A stretch of 64,000 nucleotides of DNA from Pseudomonas sp. MWU16-30317 (lineage in GTDB: Bacteria; Pseudomonadota; Gammaproteobacteria; Pseudomonadales; Pseudomonadaceae), in assembly GCF_020515695.1 (NCBI RefSeq), contig NZ_JAIWJA010000003.1, positions 682,001 to 746,000 on the forward strand, read 5' to 3'. This document shows, in pieces, positions 48,181 to 57,239 of the stretch. Under the pieces are notes generated by a model. That model did not search any database. It saw only the letters and a program-made list of their open reading frames with translations, and was not told where the DNA came from. A program made the translations under genes and the position numbers. Each line of letters starts with the position of its first letter. Position 1 is the stretch's first letter.

Positions 48181-50127
48181 ATGTTGAACACCCTTCTCCC
48201 GATCCTGCTGTTCGCGGCGCTGGGGCTTGCTGCTCTGGGCGCGGTGCGCCGGGTGCGCATGTGGCGCCGGGGGCGTGCCGCGCAGGTCGACCTGCTCGGT
48301 GGCCTGCTGGCCATGCCCAAGCGCTACATGGTCGACCTGCACCATGTGGTGGCCCGCGACAAATACATCGCCAACACTCACGTGGCCACGGCTGGCGGTG
48401 CGGTGCTGGCAGCCGTACTGGCGATCCTGGTGCATGGTTTTGGTCTGCACAACCGCTTCCTCGGCTACGCGCTGCTGTTGGCCACCGCTCTGATGTTCGT
48501 CGGTGCCTGCTTCGTCTATGCGCGCCGTCGCCATCCACCGGCGCGGCTGTCCAAGGGGCCGTGGATGCGGCTGCCGAAGAGCCTGCTGATGTTTTCGGCA
48601 AGCTTTTTTATCGCCACCTTGCCGGTGGCCGGCATCCTCCCAGCCGACTTTGGTGGCTGGGTCGTGGCCGTGATCCTTGGTATCGGCGTGCTCTGGGGCG
48701 TGTCGGAACTGTTTTTCGGCATGACCTGGGGCGGGCCGATGAAGCACGCCTTCGCCGGTGCCCTGCACCTGGCCTGGCACCGGCGCGCCGAACGTTTCAA
48801 TGGCGGCCGCTCCACTGGCCTCAAGCCGCTGGACTTCGCCGACAAGGGCGCGCCGCTGGGCGTCGAAAAACCCAAGGACTTCACCTGGAACCAACTGCTC
48901 GGTTTCGACGCCTGCGTGCAGTGCGGCAAGTGCGAAGCCGCGTGCCCGGCGTTCGCCGCCGGCCAGCCGTTAAACCCGAAAAAGCTCATTCAGGACATGG
49001 TCGTCGGCCTGGCGGGCGGTACCGACGCCAAGTTCGCCGGTAGCCCGTATCCAGGCAAGCCTGTTGGCGAACACAGCGGCAATCCGCACCAGCCGATCGT
49101 CAACGGCCTGGTGGACGCCGACACTCTGTGGTCGTGCACCACCTGCCGCGCCTGCGTCGAGGAATGCCCGATGATGATCGAGCACGTCGATGCCATCGTC
49201 GACATGCGCCGCCATCTCACCCTCGAGAAGGGCGCCACGCCCAACAAGGGCGCCGAAGTGCTCGACAATTTGATCGCCACCGATAACCCCGGCGGCTTCA
49301 ACCCGGGTGGGCGAATGAACTGGGCGGCCGACCTCAACCTCAGCCTGATGGCCGACAAGCCTGATGCCCAGGTGTTGTTCTGGGTCGGCGACGGTGCTTT
49401 CGACATGCGCAACCAGCGCACCCTGCGCGCCTTCGTCAAAGTGCTCAAAGCCGCCAAGATCGACTTCGCCGTGCTCGGGCTCGAAGAGCGTGACAGCGGT
49501 GACGTCGCCCGTCGCCTGGGTGACGAAGCGACCTTTCAACTGCTGGCCAAACGCAATATCAAGACCCTCGACCAGTACCGTTTCAAGCGCATCGTCACCT
49601 GCGATCCGCACAGCTTTCACGTGCTGAAGAACGAATACGGCGCCCTCGGCGGCCACTATGAGGTGCTGCACCACAGCACCTTCATGGCCGAACTGGTGAC
49701 CGCCGGCCAACTCAGCCTCGGTCAGCACAAAGGCGGCAGCGTCACCTATCACGACCCGTGCTACCTGGGCCGCTACAACGGCGAATACCAGGCGCCGCGC
49801 GACGTGCTCAAGGCGCTGGGTATCGAGGTCAAGGAGATGCAGCGCTCGGGTTTCCGTTCGCGTTGCTGCGGCGGCGGCGGCGGTGCGCCGATCACCGATA
49901 TCCCTGGCAAACAGCGCATCCCTGACATGCGCATGGACGACATTCGCGAGACCCAGGCCGAACTGGTCGCCGTCGGTTGCCCGCAATGCACGGCCATGCT
50001 TGAAGGGGTGGTCGAGCCACGGCCGTTGATCAAGGACATCGCCGAGCTGGTCGCCGATGCCCTGATCGAAGAAGCGGCCGCCGCCAAGCCGGTAGTGGTC
50101 AAACGCGAACCCGCGGAGGTCAACTGA
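48181..50127 (+). CDS. dgcB: DgcB, membrane iron-sulfur oxidoreductase
   Basis: A 648-residue electron-transfer partner of DgcA. It has several N-terminal membrane helices, two 4Fe-4S ferredoxin motifs (CVQCGKCEAACP and CTTCRACVEECP), then two cysteine-rich CCG domains (DPCYLGRYN and CCGGGGGAP), as in glycolate-oxidase GlcF or HdrD. It probably passes electrons from the ETF to quinone. The ATG at 48181 is used because the upstream open frame is REP sequence. Its stop overlaps the next start (TGATG). Confidence 0.93.
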   Translation: MLNTLLPILLFAALGLAALGAVRRVRMWRRGRAAQVDLLGGLLAMPKRYMVDLHHVVARDKYIANTHVATAGGAVLAAVLAILVHGFGLHNRFLGYALLLATALMFVGACFVYARRRHPPARLSKGPWMRLPKSLLMFSASFFIATLPVAGILPADFGGWVVAVILGIGVLWGVSELFFGMTWGGPMKHAFAGALHLAWHRRAERFNGGRSTGLKPLDFADKGAPLGVEKPKDFTWNQLLGFDACVQCGKCEAACPAFAAGQPLNPKKLIQDMVVGLAGGTDAKFAGSPYPGKPVGEHSGNPHQPIVNGLVDADTLWSCTTCRACVEECPMMIEHVDAIVDMRRHLTLEKGATPNKGAEVLDNLIATDNPGGFNPGGRMNWAADLNLSLMADKPDAQVLFWVGDGAFDMRNQRTLRAFVKVLKAAKIDFAVLGLEERDSGDVARRLGDEATFQLLAKRNIKTLDQYRFKRIVTCDPHSFHVLKNEYGALGGHYEVLHHSTFMAELVTAGQLSLGQHKGGSVTYHDPCYLGRYNGEYQAPRDVLKALGIEVKEMQRSGFRSRCCGGGGGAPITDIPGKQRIPDMRMDDIRETQAELVAVGCPQCTAMLEGVVEPRPLIKDIAELVADALIEEAAAAKPVVVKREPAEVN

Positions 50128-51347
50128 TGAGCGACATCATCCGCCGCGATCCCCGTGCCGAGTGGATCGCCCGCAATCGCTTGCACCCGCTGCATGCCGC
50201 CCTGCAGCCGGTGCAAGGCAGCTGGATGGGGCCCCAGGGCGTCATCCGTAAAAACCCGCATGTGGGCGGTTTTATCGGCCCCAACGGCGTCAAGCGTATC
50301 GACCGCAGCGGCGCGCAGCAGGGTGGCAGTAGCAAACGTGGCGCCGCCCCGCAAGTGCAGTTGCCGCTGCATCGGATTGCCGAGCCAGCGTTTTATATCA
50401 GTGTGGTGCCCGACATGGTCGGCGGCCGCCTGAGCAGCCATGACCGCGACGTGCTGGGCCTGGCACATCGCTTGGCCGGTAGCGACGGCGCGGTGCTGGC
50501 GATCGTGTTCGGCGAGCATAAGGAGAGCGCCTTCGATACCGCCGGCGTCGACCGCCTGTTGATACTCGACGGCAGCGAATTCGACGGCTATGCGCCTGAG
50601 CAGCGGGTGCAGGGCCTGCGCGCTGTGGATAGCCAGTTGCGCCCGCGGCACTGGTTGCTGCCCGACAGCCGTACCGGCGGTGGTGAATTGGGCAGGCGCT
50701 TTGCCGCCAGCCTCGGCGAGCGACCGGCGACACGGGTGTGGCAGATCAAGGATCAACAGTGCATCGGCCGCGCCGGTGCGGGGCTGCAAGACCTCGCCCG
50801 CGATTTGCCACGGTTGATTCTGGCCGCTGCCGAATGCGCCGAGCCTGTGGATGAAACCCGTCATGAAGCGCTGGCCGTGGAGTTATCCACAAGGGCTGCG
50901 CGCAGCTTGCCGCGCATCGAGGACCTGGGTGCGGTGGCGGTCGACCCGGCAGCGATTCCCATGGCCGAGGCGGAGTTCATCTTCTCGGGCGGTAACGGCG
51001 TCAAGGACTGGGATTTGTTTCACCGTACCGCCGCGGCCCTGGGCGCCACTGAAGGTGCCTCGCGGGTGGCCGTGGACGATGGCTTCATGGGGCGCGATCG
51101 GCAAGTGGGTGCCAGTGGCACCTGGGTCACGGCGCGGGTCTATGTGGCGGTCGGCATCAGCGGTGCGATCCAGCATCTGCAAGGGATTGGCGCGTGCGAC
51201 AAGGTCATTGCCATCAACCTCGATGCCAGTTGCGACATGATCAAACGCGCGGACTTGTCGGTGATCGGCGAGAGCGCCGCGATCCTCCAGGCACTGATCG
51301 CCGCCATGGCGGCCTACCGTAACCAAGCCACGCGCGATGCGGCCTGA
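50127..51347 (+). CDS. Electron-transfer flavoprotein alpha subunit (pathway-specific)
   Basis: A 406-residue FixB-type subunit. The C-terminal FAD-binding domain is clear (VAVGISGAIQHLQGIGACDK, then AINLDASCDMIKRADLSVIG). The N-terminal 100 residues are an extension not seen in ordinary ETF alpha. Coupled to dgcB by one-base overlap, it is likely dedicated to DgcA (equivalent to PA5400), separate from the housekeeping ETF. Confidence 0.92.
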   Translation: MSDIIRRDPRAEWIARNRLHPLHAALQPVQGSWMGPQGVIRKNPHVGGFIGPNGVKRIDRSGAQQGGSSKRGAAPQVQLPLHRIAEPAFYISVVPDMVGGRLSSHDRDVLGLAHRLAGSDGAVLAIVFGEHKESAFDTAGVDRLLILDGSEFDGYAPEQRVQGLRAVDSQLRPRHWLLPDSRTGGGELGRRFAASLGERPATRVWQIKDQQCIGRAGAGLQDLARDLPRLILAAAECAEPVDETRHEALAVELSTRAARSLPRIEDLGAVAVDPAAIPMAEAEFIFSGGNGVKDWDLFHRTAAALGATEGASRVAVDDGFMGRDRQVGASGTWVTARVYVAVGISGAIQHLQGIGACDKVIAINLDASCDMIKRADLSVIGESAAILQALIAAMAAYRNQATRDAA

Positions 51348-51357
51348 GGAGACTGTT

Positions 51358-52152
51358 GTGAATGCACCTTTCAAGCACCCACTGAGCACCAAGGTCATCA
51401 GCCTGGTGTCCATCGGCGCCCACCCGACCTCGGGCCGCGCGCGACGCGCCGAGCAGGATGCCCGCGCCGTGGAGCTGGGCCTGCAGTTGGTCGGCACGCA
51501 GTTGCAGGTGCTGCACGCCGGCGACGCCAACGAGCCGGCCTTGCGCGCCTACATGGGCATGGGCCTGGAGTGCCTGCACGTACTGGAAACCCCGGCCGGT
51601 GGCGATGCGCTACCGGCGCTGGCTGACTACCTGCGCGATGCCGGAGCCCAGTTGGTGCTCACCGGCGCCCAGGCGGAAACCGGCGAAGGCTCCGGCATGC
51701 TGCCTTTTTTGCTCGCCGAGCAATTGGGCTGGCCGGTGATCGTCGGGCTGGCCGAGGTCGAGTCCATCGAGCACGGCGTGGCCTTGGTGCTGCAAGCCTT
51801 GCCGCGCGGGCAACGGCGGCGCCTCAAGGTGCGCTTGCCGATGCTCGCCACGGTTGATAACGCCGCCCCGAAGCCTCGGCAAAGCGCCTACGGCCCGGCC
51901 CAGCGCGGGACCTTCGAGGTCGATGAAGTGGAGATCGTCGACGACCAGCTGCTCGCCAGCGCCGAGCTGCAACCGGCCAAGCCGCGGCCCAAGCGCTTGA
52001 AGGTGATCAAGGCCAAGAGCGGCGCAGATCGCATGAAAGCCGCCACGGCCAAGGCCAGTGGCGGCGGCGGGCAAGTGCTCAAGGGGGTGAGCGCCGAGGA
52101 GGGTGCGGCGGCGATACTCAAATTGCTGGTGGAGGAGGGGGTGGTGCGCTGA
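51358..52152 (+). CDS. Electron-transfer flavoprotein beta subunit (pathway-specific)
   Basis: A 264-residue FixA-type subunit partnering the preceding gene (STKVISLVSIGAHPTSGRAR, then GAQAETGEGSGMLPFLLAEQ). The C-terminal tail is lysine-rich with a glycine stretch. I use GTG at 51358, placed behind GAGGAGA at 51347-51353. ATG at 51337 would overlap the alpha gene and has no site. Confidence 0.9.
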   Translation: MNAPFKHPLSTKVISLVSIGAHPTSGRARRAEQDARAVELGLQLVGTQLQVLHAGDANEPALRAYMGMGLECLHVLETPAGGDALPALADYLRDAGAQLVLTGAQAETGEGSGMLPFLLAEQLGWPVIVGLAEVESIEHGVALVLQALPRGQRRRLKVRLPMLATVDNAAPKPRQSAYGPAQRGTFEVDEVEIVDDQLLASAELQPAKPRPKRLKVIKAKSGADRMKAATAKASGGGGQVLKGVSAEEGAAAILKLLVEEGVVR

Positions 52153-52310
52153 CACGGTCTGGAGTCCTCTACCCTATTCCAGGATTATCTACGTCACGGG
52201 GTGTTGGCTCGTCCAGTACGCCGACGATGACTCCTCCCTTTGAAAAAAGTCGTCAGCTTCGCCGCCTGATATAGTTTGCCAACCCGCCATTCATCTAGTA
52301 GCAAGGCAAA

Positions 52311-54320
52311 TTATATATCCCGCCAGATACTTATCAGCGCCTCGGTCAAGCTGCGCTCCAGAGTCCGGTTGCCATGCCCGCTGAGATGATCCGAATCGTT
52401 GTACAGCGGCCTGCCCTCTCTGTCGTACGCCGAACAGGCCGAATACGGGCAGAGCAGTGGTAGCGGGTCCCAGACATGCAGGCTGGGGTAGTCCCGTTGC
52501 AACTGCGCCAGTAGTTGCAACTGCGGCGCGCGCAGTTTCGCAATCTGGGCGCGCTCGACCGTCAGGCCGGGAGCGCATACCGGGTTCATGTGGTTGAACC
52601 CGTCCGAGCAGCGGTTGGGCGGTGCCTTGAACAGCGGCTTGGGCGCATCGATGAGGATTTGCGCCTGGGTTGCTGCAAGCCGCGTCAGCATGGCCCGCGC
52701 GGAGATATCCGCCTGTGTTGTATCCACCTCGGCCAATGCCTGCGCCCAGGCAGCCTGCTCCCCGGCCTGCCAATCACGCCCGGCAAGTTCGGGCATGCGC
52801 AGCGAGGCCAGCCACACGATATCCCCCGGGTTGGCCCGCGCTTCGATGTCCGCCAGCGCCGCTTCACGCTCTGCGTCGCAGTCTTCGGGATCGGCACCGA
52901 TCAGGCTCACCACAGCACAGCCGCCGTGCTCGTATTCCCGGACTTGCACCCCTAGGCGCAGCTCCACCAGCTTGAGCAGGGTGCGATAGGCCGCAGTATG
53001 GGAGTCGCCCAGCACGAACAGCTGCCGGCCCTCGATCTCGGGGTCGTCCACGGGCTCGACGGTCTCGCGAGGATAGTGCTTGTAGGCGTGCCACAGGTAG
53101 CTGTCGCGGGTCTGGCTGAGCGATATCGCCGCGGTATTGTCGGTGATCCACAGAGCCGCCAGCCACGTCATGCCCACTGCCACGAGGCTGGCGCTGATCG
53201 TGACCCAAGCGTTGCGCTGCAGCATTGAACGCCCTGCGCGAATCGGGGTTTCGATCCAGTGATAGGAGCCTGCCGCCATCGCCAGTACGATAAAGGGATA
53301 GAGCACCTGCGCCTCCAGCAGCTCCAGGCCGGTAGTCCAGCGCAGGAACACCGCCACCGGCCAGTGCCACAGGTACAGCGAATAGGACAGCCGACCGACG
53401 TACACCAGGGGCGGCGATTGCAGCAGTGTATGCAGCGGCGACCGGCAGCTCGCGGGTTGGAGGGTTACGGCGGCGATCAGCAGCAAGGTGCCACTGACGG
53501 TCACCAACGCCCACGGGAAGGGGAACAACTTGCGCTCGGCGTATACGAAGCCCAGCGTCACCAGCCCCATGCCGGCCATCAATAGCACCTGTGCCAGCCA
53601 GCCGCCGCGAACGGTGAGCGTTTTGTTGCCCAGCGCCTGAAACAGCAGCGCTCCGGCGGCCAGCTCCCAGAACCGACTGGGCAACAGGTAGAACGCCGAC
53701 AGCGGATCGGTAGCGGTTTGCACGCCACTGACGATCAACGATGCCAGCGCAAGGGCCGGCAGCAGCGCCCAGGCAAACTTCAGATGCGTCCTACAACGGC
53801 GGTACAAAAAATAAATCGCCGGAAGCAGCAGGTAGAACTGTTCTTCCACCCCCAGCGACCAGGTATGCAAGAAGGGGTTGAGCTCGGCGCGGGGCGAAAA
53901 GTACGGGTTGGCGTTCCCCGCCAGGGTGAAATTGCTCAAGCCAATGATGGCCGCCAGTCCGGTCTGGTCGTTTTGATTGCTCAGCCACACCTGCGGCACG
54001 AACACCGCCGCCACTACGAAGCTGACCAGCAGCACCACCAGCAACGCCGGCAGGATGCGCAGCAGGCGACGGCGGTAGAAATCCAGCAGATACGCGCCAA
54101 ACCCGAGGTGCGTGCGCTCGGCGAGGGCGCGGGTGATCACGTAGCCGGAGATGACGAAGAACATGTCGACCCCGGTAAAGCCGCCCGGTAGCAGGTCGAG
54201 GAAGTCGAGATGGAACACGATCACACTCAGCACCGCGATGGCGCGCAGGCCGTCGATGCCGGGCAGGTAGTGAGCGGCGCGCGCCGGCGACGATGGGATC
54301 TGGAGCGAGGGGGAATACAT
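52311..54320 (-). CDS. OafA-type membrane acyltransferase with SGNH domain
   Basis: A 669-residue integral acyltransferase-3 protein. It begins with YLPGIDGLRAIAVLSVIVFH and has FFVISGYVITR and the catalytic FYRRRLLRILPA region, about ten membrane segments, then a C-terminal periplasmic SGNH domain (FVLGDSHTAAYRT, with SDHLS near the end). Such proteins O-acetylate lipopolysaccharide or other glycans. It stands alone, outside the amine-catabolism operons. The target sugar is unknown. Confidence 0.92.
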   Translation of the reverse strand: MYSPSLQIPSSPARAAHYLPGIDGLRAIAVLSVIVFHLDFLDLLPGGFTGVDMFFVISGYVITRALAERTHLGFGAYLLDFYRRRLLRILPALLVVLLVSFVVAAVFVPQVWLSNQNDQTGLAAIIGLSNFTLAGNANPYFSPRAELNPFLHTWSLGVEEQFYLLLPAIYFLYRRCRTHLKFAWALLPALALASLIVSGVQTATDPLSAFYLLPSRFWELAAGALLFQALGNKTLTVRGGWLAQVLLMAGMGLVTLGFVYAERKLFPFPWALVTVSGTLLLIAAVTLQPASCRSPLHTLLQSPPLVYVGRLSYSLYLWHWPVAVFLRWTTGLELLEAQVLYPFIVLAMAAGSYHWIETPIRAGRSMLQRNAWVTISASLVAVGMTWLAALWITDNTAAISLSQTRDSYLWHAYKHYPRETVEPVDDPEIEGRQLFVLGDSHTAAYRTLLKLVELRLGVQVREYEHGGCAVVSLIGADPEDCDAEREAALADIEARANPGDIVWLASLRMPELAGRDWQAGEQAAWAQALAEVDTTQADISARAMLTRLAATQAQILIDAPKPLFKAPPNRCSDGFNHMNPVCAPGLTVERAQIAKLRAPQLQLLAQLQRDYPSLHVWDPLPLLCPYSACSAYDREGRPLYNDSDHLSGHGNRTLERSLTEALISIWRDI

Positions 54321-54681
54321 GGGCGGCCCGTCTCTTGTGCTTGGAGGGGCAACGACGTTAAAGCAAGAGGCGCGAAGGCGGCAGAGCTATTGGATTGCGG
54401 AGTATTTCAACTTTGCTGGCGCAGAGCCGGCCTATGGGAGGGCATGCACTCTGCGCCGCGGCGAGGCTTAGTCGCGGTTCTGCATCCCTGCGTCACGTCG
54501 TCTTGGTCGGACGGTCAAATCCGGCCGCTGAATTGGCAGCGGCTGGCGAACGATACCTAGGCAGCCGCAGCCCGACCGCCGATAACTCGTCCCCGCCGCG
54601 TATGCATTGCAACCTGTCAGAAGTATCAGGTTCGCCTTCTCTGGCGCTGGTCCACAATGGCGCTCAAAAGGAGGACGACAC
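54321..54681. other. Divergent region upstream of the second Rhs gene
   Basis: This 361-base gap lies between the acyltransferase and Rhs genes. A perfect 9-bp inverted repeat GGCGCAGAG / CTCTGCGCC lies at 54418-54426 and 54449-54457 with a 22-base loop and no T-tract. No further gene is supported. Confidence 0.5.
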
Positions 54682-55608
54682 GTGGATACCTCAAAGAGCT
54701 GTTTGCTGCTGGGCGATGCGCGCCAAACCGTAATGGGCACCGCTGGCCCGACAGCCCGGCCGCTTATTGCCCACAGCGCTTACGGATGGCGGCGACCAGC
54801 GGCCGGTCTGCCGGCACTAGGGTTCACCGGCCAGCGGGCCGAGGTGTACACGCAGTGGTATCACCTGGGGCACGGGCACCGAGAATACAATCCGGTACTG
54901 CGCCGGTTTCATTCGCCGGACAGGGCGTCGCCGTTCGGGGCGGGCGGGGTCAATGCCTATGCTTACTGCCTGGGCGACCCGGTCAACTACCGTGACCCGA
55001 GCGGTGCCAGGGTGGATCTTCCAGACTGGATGGCAGACAGCTACGGGCCGTCCATGGCGATAGCCATTAATCTGGTTGGCACAACCACCGTTATATTGAG
55101 CGCGCTGACAGCCGAAACACTCACGCCTCTGGCGATAGGCGGCGCATGGGGCGCGGCGATAGGCGGAATTTTAGCGGTGACTGCACTCAGTGTAGGAATG
55201 GCCAGGAAAAATGACGGAATCTTGTTACTGGGATATATAGCGTCAGGCGTGAGCCTTGCAGGAGGGGTGGCTCGATTGGGCGTGGCGATCAATCGTTACA
55301 GGAAGCTACCCGATCCGGGCCCGAGGGTCCGGCGCAACGCCAGACGGTTGTTCGGCCTGGCGGAAAAGGCAGTGCCGGCATCACCTGTGCCGATACCACG
55401 CGCCTCTGATGTTTTACCGGCGACGCCAGCACCATCCGTGCAGACGCCACGCCCGAGCGAATTACCGTATCTAAGCATCTACCCCGATCTGCAAGGAATG
55501 AAGCTGCAACTTGAGCGGATGTCAGCTTCTAGCTGGCGCAAGTCTGTTCCAGCGCCACGCCCCCGTACACCTTTACCTGCGGATATGCTCGCCATTCGGG
55601 GAAGCTAG
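54682..55608 (+). CDS. Orphan Rhs-core mini-protein with membrane-type C-terminus
   Basis: A 308-residue protein. The first 110 residues are the Rhs core (WYHLGHGHREYNPVLRRFHS, ASPFGAGGVNAYAYCLGDP, ending DPSGARVDLPDW) as in the gene at 38479. The rest differs: three or four hydrophobic segments (for instance LAIGGAWGAAIGGILAVTAL) then a proline-rich, basic tail. GTG at 54682 is supported by AAGGAGG. There is no companion ORF behind it, only a terminator. The tail could be a membrane-acting effector, but that is conjecture. Confidence 0.78.
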   Translation: MDTSKSCLLLGDARQTVMGTAGPTARPLIAHSAYGWRRPAAGLPALGFTGQRAEVYTQWYHLGHGHREYNPVLRRFHSPDRASPFGAGGVNAYAYCLGDPVNYRDPSGARVDLPDWMADSYGPSMAIAINLVGTTTVILSALTAETLTPLAIGGAWGAAIGGILAVTALSVGMARKNDGILLLGYIASGVSLAGGVARLGVAINRYRKLPDPGPRVRRNARRLFGLAEKAVPASPVPIPRASDVLPATPAPSVQTPRPSELPYLSIYPDLQGMKLQLERMSASSWRKSVPAPRPRTPLPADMLAIRGS

Positions 55609-55616
55609 AAAATATC

Positions 55617-55640
55617 GCGCCTACTGCAACGAGTAGGCGC
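55617..55640 (+). terminator. Terminator between the Rhs gene and gbcA
   Basis: Perfect 9-bp stem GCGCCTACT / AGTAGGCGC with a six-base loop just after the Rhs stop. A TTTT run follows 10 bases later, so it may act on both convergent transcripts. Confidence 0.7.
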
Positions 55641-55657
55641 CCTATCTCGTTTTGAAC

Positions 55658-56953
55658 CTACTCGTGCACCGCCACCCCTTTCAAATACGCCGCAGGCTCA
55701 GCCCCCAGATTCGCCAGCAGCCGCTCGCTGTACCAATCGATAAAATTCACCACCCCAAACTCATAGGTCTTCGAATATGGCCCCGGCTGATAAGCCGTCG
55801 AGTTGATGCCCTGCTGGTTCACTTCCGCCAGGCGGCGGTCCTGGTCGTTGGTCGCATCCCACACCTGGCGCATACGCTCTACGTCGTAGTCCACGCCTTC
55901 TACAGCATCCTTGTGCACCAGCCACTTGGTGGTGACGATGGTTTCCTGAGCGCTGATCGGCCACACCGTGAAAACGATGATGTGGTCGCCCATGCAGTGG
56001 TTCCACGAGTGCGGCAGGTGCAGGATGCGCATCGAGCCCAGGTCGGGGTTCTTGATGCGGCCCATGAGTTTTTTGCAGCCGACCTGGCCGTCGAGGGTCA
56101 TGGACACGGTGCCCTTGAGCAGTGGCATGCGCACGATCCGGTTGCGCAGGCCGAAGCTGGCGTGAGCGTAAGGGATCTTCTCGGCTTCCCAGGCGGCGGC
56201 GGAAGCGGCTACGTGGTCCTTGAAGGCCTGGTCGGCGCGCGGGTCGGTGACGTCGTCCCATTCGAGCAGGGTTTTCAGCAGCTCGGGGTGCGAGCCGCCG
56301 CAGTGGTAGCACTCGCGGTTGTTCTCGAGCACCAGCTTCCAGTTGGCTTTTTCGACCAGGGTGGTTTGCACCGCCACCTTGGTGTTTTCCATGTCGTACG
56401 GTTCCATGTAATGGTCGAGGGTACTGAGGAAGTTATCGATGGCTGGCGGGTTTTCGGCCAGGCTGATGAAGATGTAACCCCCGGCAGTCTTCACGTTGAC
56501 CGGCTTGAGGCCGTATTGCTTCATGTCGAAGTCGGCGCCCATTTCGGTGCCGGCGAACAGCAGGCGGCCGTCGAGCTCGTAGGTCCACTGGTGGTAGCCG
56601 CACACCAGCTTGGCGACCTTGCCCTTTTCGGCGGTGCACAGGCGCGAGCCGCGGTGGCGGCAGACGTTGTGGAATGCATGGACTTTGCCTTCGGCACCGC
56701 GCACTACGATGATCGGGTTCTTGCCGATCTGCAGGGTGAGGAAATTACCCTTGGTCGGGATTTCGCTGGTCATGCCAGCGATCAGCCATTCCTTGTGGAA
56801 GATCTCCTGCATGTCGATCTCGAACAGCCGCTCGTCGTTATAGAACGGTTGCGGCAGCGAGAAGGTGCGCTCGCGGTTCTGCAGCATTTCGGCGGTAGCC
56901 TTGCGTGCGGGTTCCAGCGGGTCGCCCAGGCTCAGGGTTGCGGTGACGTCCAT
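55658..56953 (-). CDS. gbcA: GbcA, glycine betaine monooxygenase, Rieske subunit
   Basis: Demethylates glycine betaine to dimethylglycine and formaldehyde. The 431-residue oxygenase has the Rieske cluster motif in two parts (CRHRG and CGYHQW, about residues 98-121) and the mononuclear-iron ligands in ENNRECYHCGGSHPEL. GAGGA lies upstream of the ATG. It is divergent from gbcB, its reductase, and both share the 286-base control region. Confidence 0.95.
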   Translation of the reverse strand: MDVTATLSLGDPLEPARKATAEMLQNRERTFSLPQPFYNDERLFEIDMQEIFHKEWLIAGMTSEIPTKGNFLTLQIGKNPIIVVRGAEGKVHAFHNVCRHRGSRLCTAEKGKVAKLVCGYHQWTYELDGRLLFAGTEMGADFDMKQYGLKPVNVKTAGGYIFISLAENPPAIDNFLSTLDHYMEPYDMENTKVAVQTTLVEKANWKLVLENNRECYHCGGSHPELLKTLLEWDDVTDPRADQAFKDHVAASAAAWEAEKIPYAHASFGLRNRIVRMPLLKGTVSMTLDGQVGCKKLMGRIKNPDLGSMRILHLPHSWNHCMGDHIIVFTVWPISAQETIVTTKWLVHKDAVEGVDYDVERMRQVWDATNDQDRRLAEVNQQGINSTAYQPGPYSKTYEFGVVNFIDWYSERLLANLGAEPAAYLKGVAVHE

Positions 56954-57085
56954 CGATCGATCCTCATGGCCATGCGGTGTGGCCGTCGAAAAAAGTGGCT
57001 ATTACGGTGTACTGCGCAAGGCTGTTGAATGCTGATTGGCTTGCGGTGGAGTGTGCGACTGGTCGCATCATGATCCTTATCCATG

Positions 57086-57112
57086 GGCGACATGGCCAAA
57101 TCTGTTCCCGAC
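57086..57112 (-). promoter_or_regulatory. Probable GbdR site upstream of gbcA
   Basis: On the gbcA strand GTCGGGAACAGAT and GTCGCCCATGGAT start 21 bases apart, 133-159 bases before the gene. Their GTCG starts and GAT ends resemble GTCGCTTACAGAT near sdaA. Confidence 0.55.
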
Positions 57113-57138
57113 GCCCTAACCCATGCCTGATGGGGCTG

Positions 57139-57171
57139 GTCGCCATAAGCATGTGAATGTCGCAGATAGAA
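57139..57171 (+). promoter_or_regulatory. Possible GbdR site upstream of gbcB
   Basis: GTCGCCATAAGCA and GTCGCAGATAGAA are direct repeats 20 bases apart and 69-101 bases before gbcB. The one-base difference in spacing makes this the weakest member of the set. Confidence 0.4.
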
Positions 57172-57239
57172 AAGTCATTCGTGTGCGGCGCCCCCATTAT
57201 CGCTTCCATGAAGGCCGACCGTCGGCCGTGGAGATGAGC

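Larger units (their letters stand above)
56954..57239. other. Divergent gbcA/gbcB control region
   Basis: This 286-base region holds several symmetric elements: TGCGACTGGTCGCA at 57054-57067, CCATG-N5-CATGG at 57081-57095, and the two GTCG-type repeats listed separately. Both gbc promoters must lie here. An upstream open stretch before gbcB lacks a ribosome-binding site. Confidence 0.6.
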
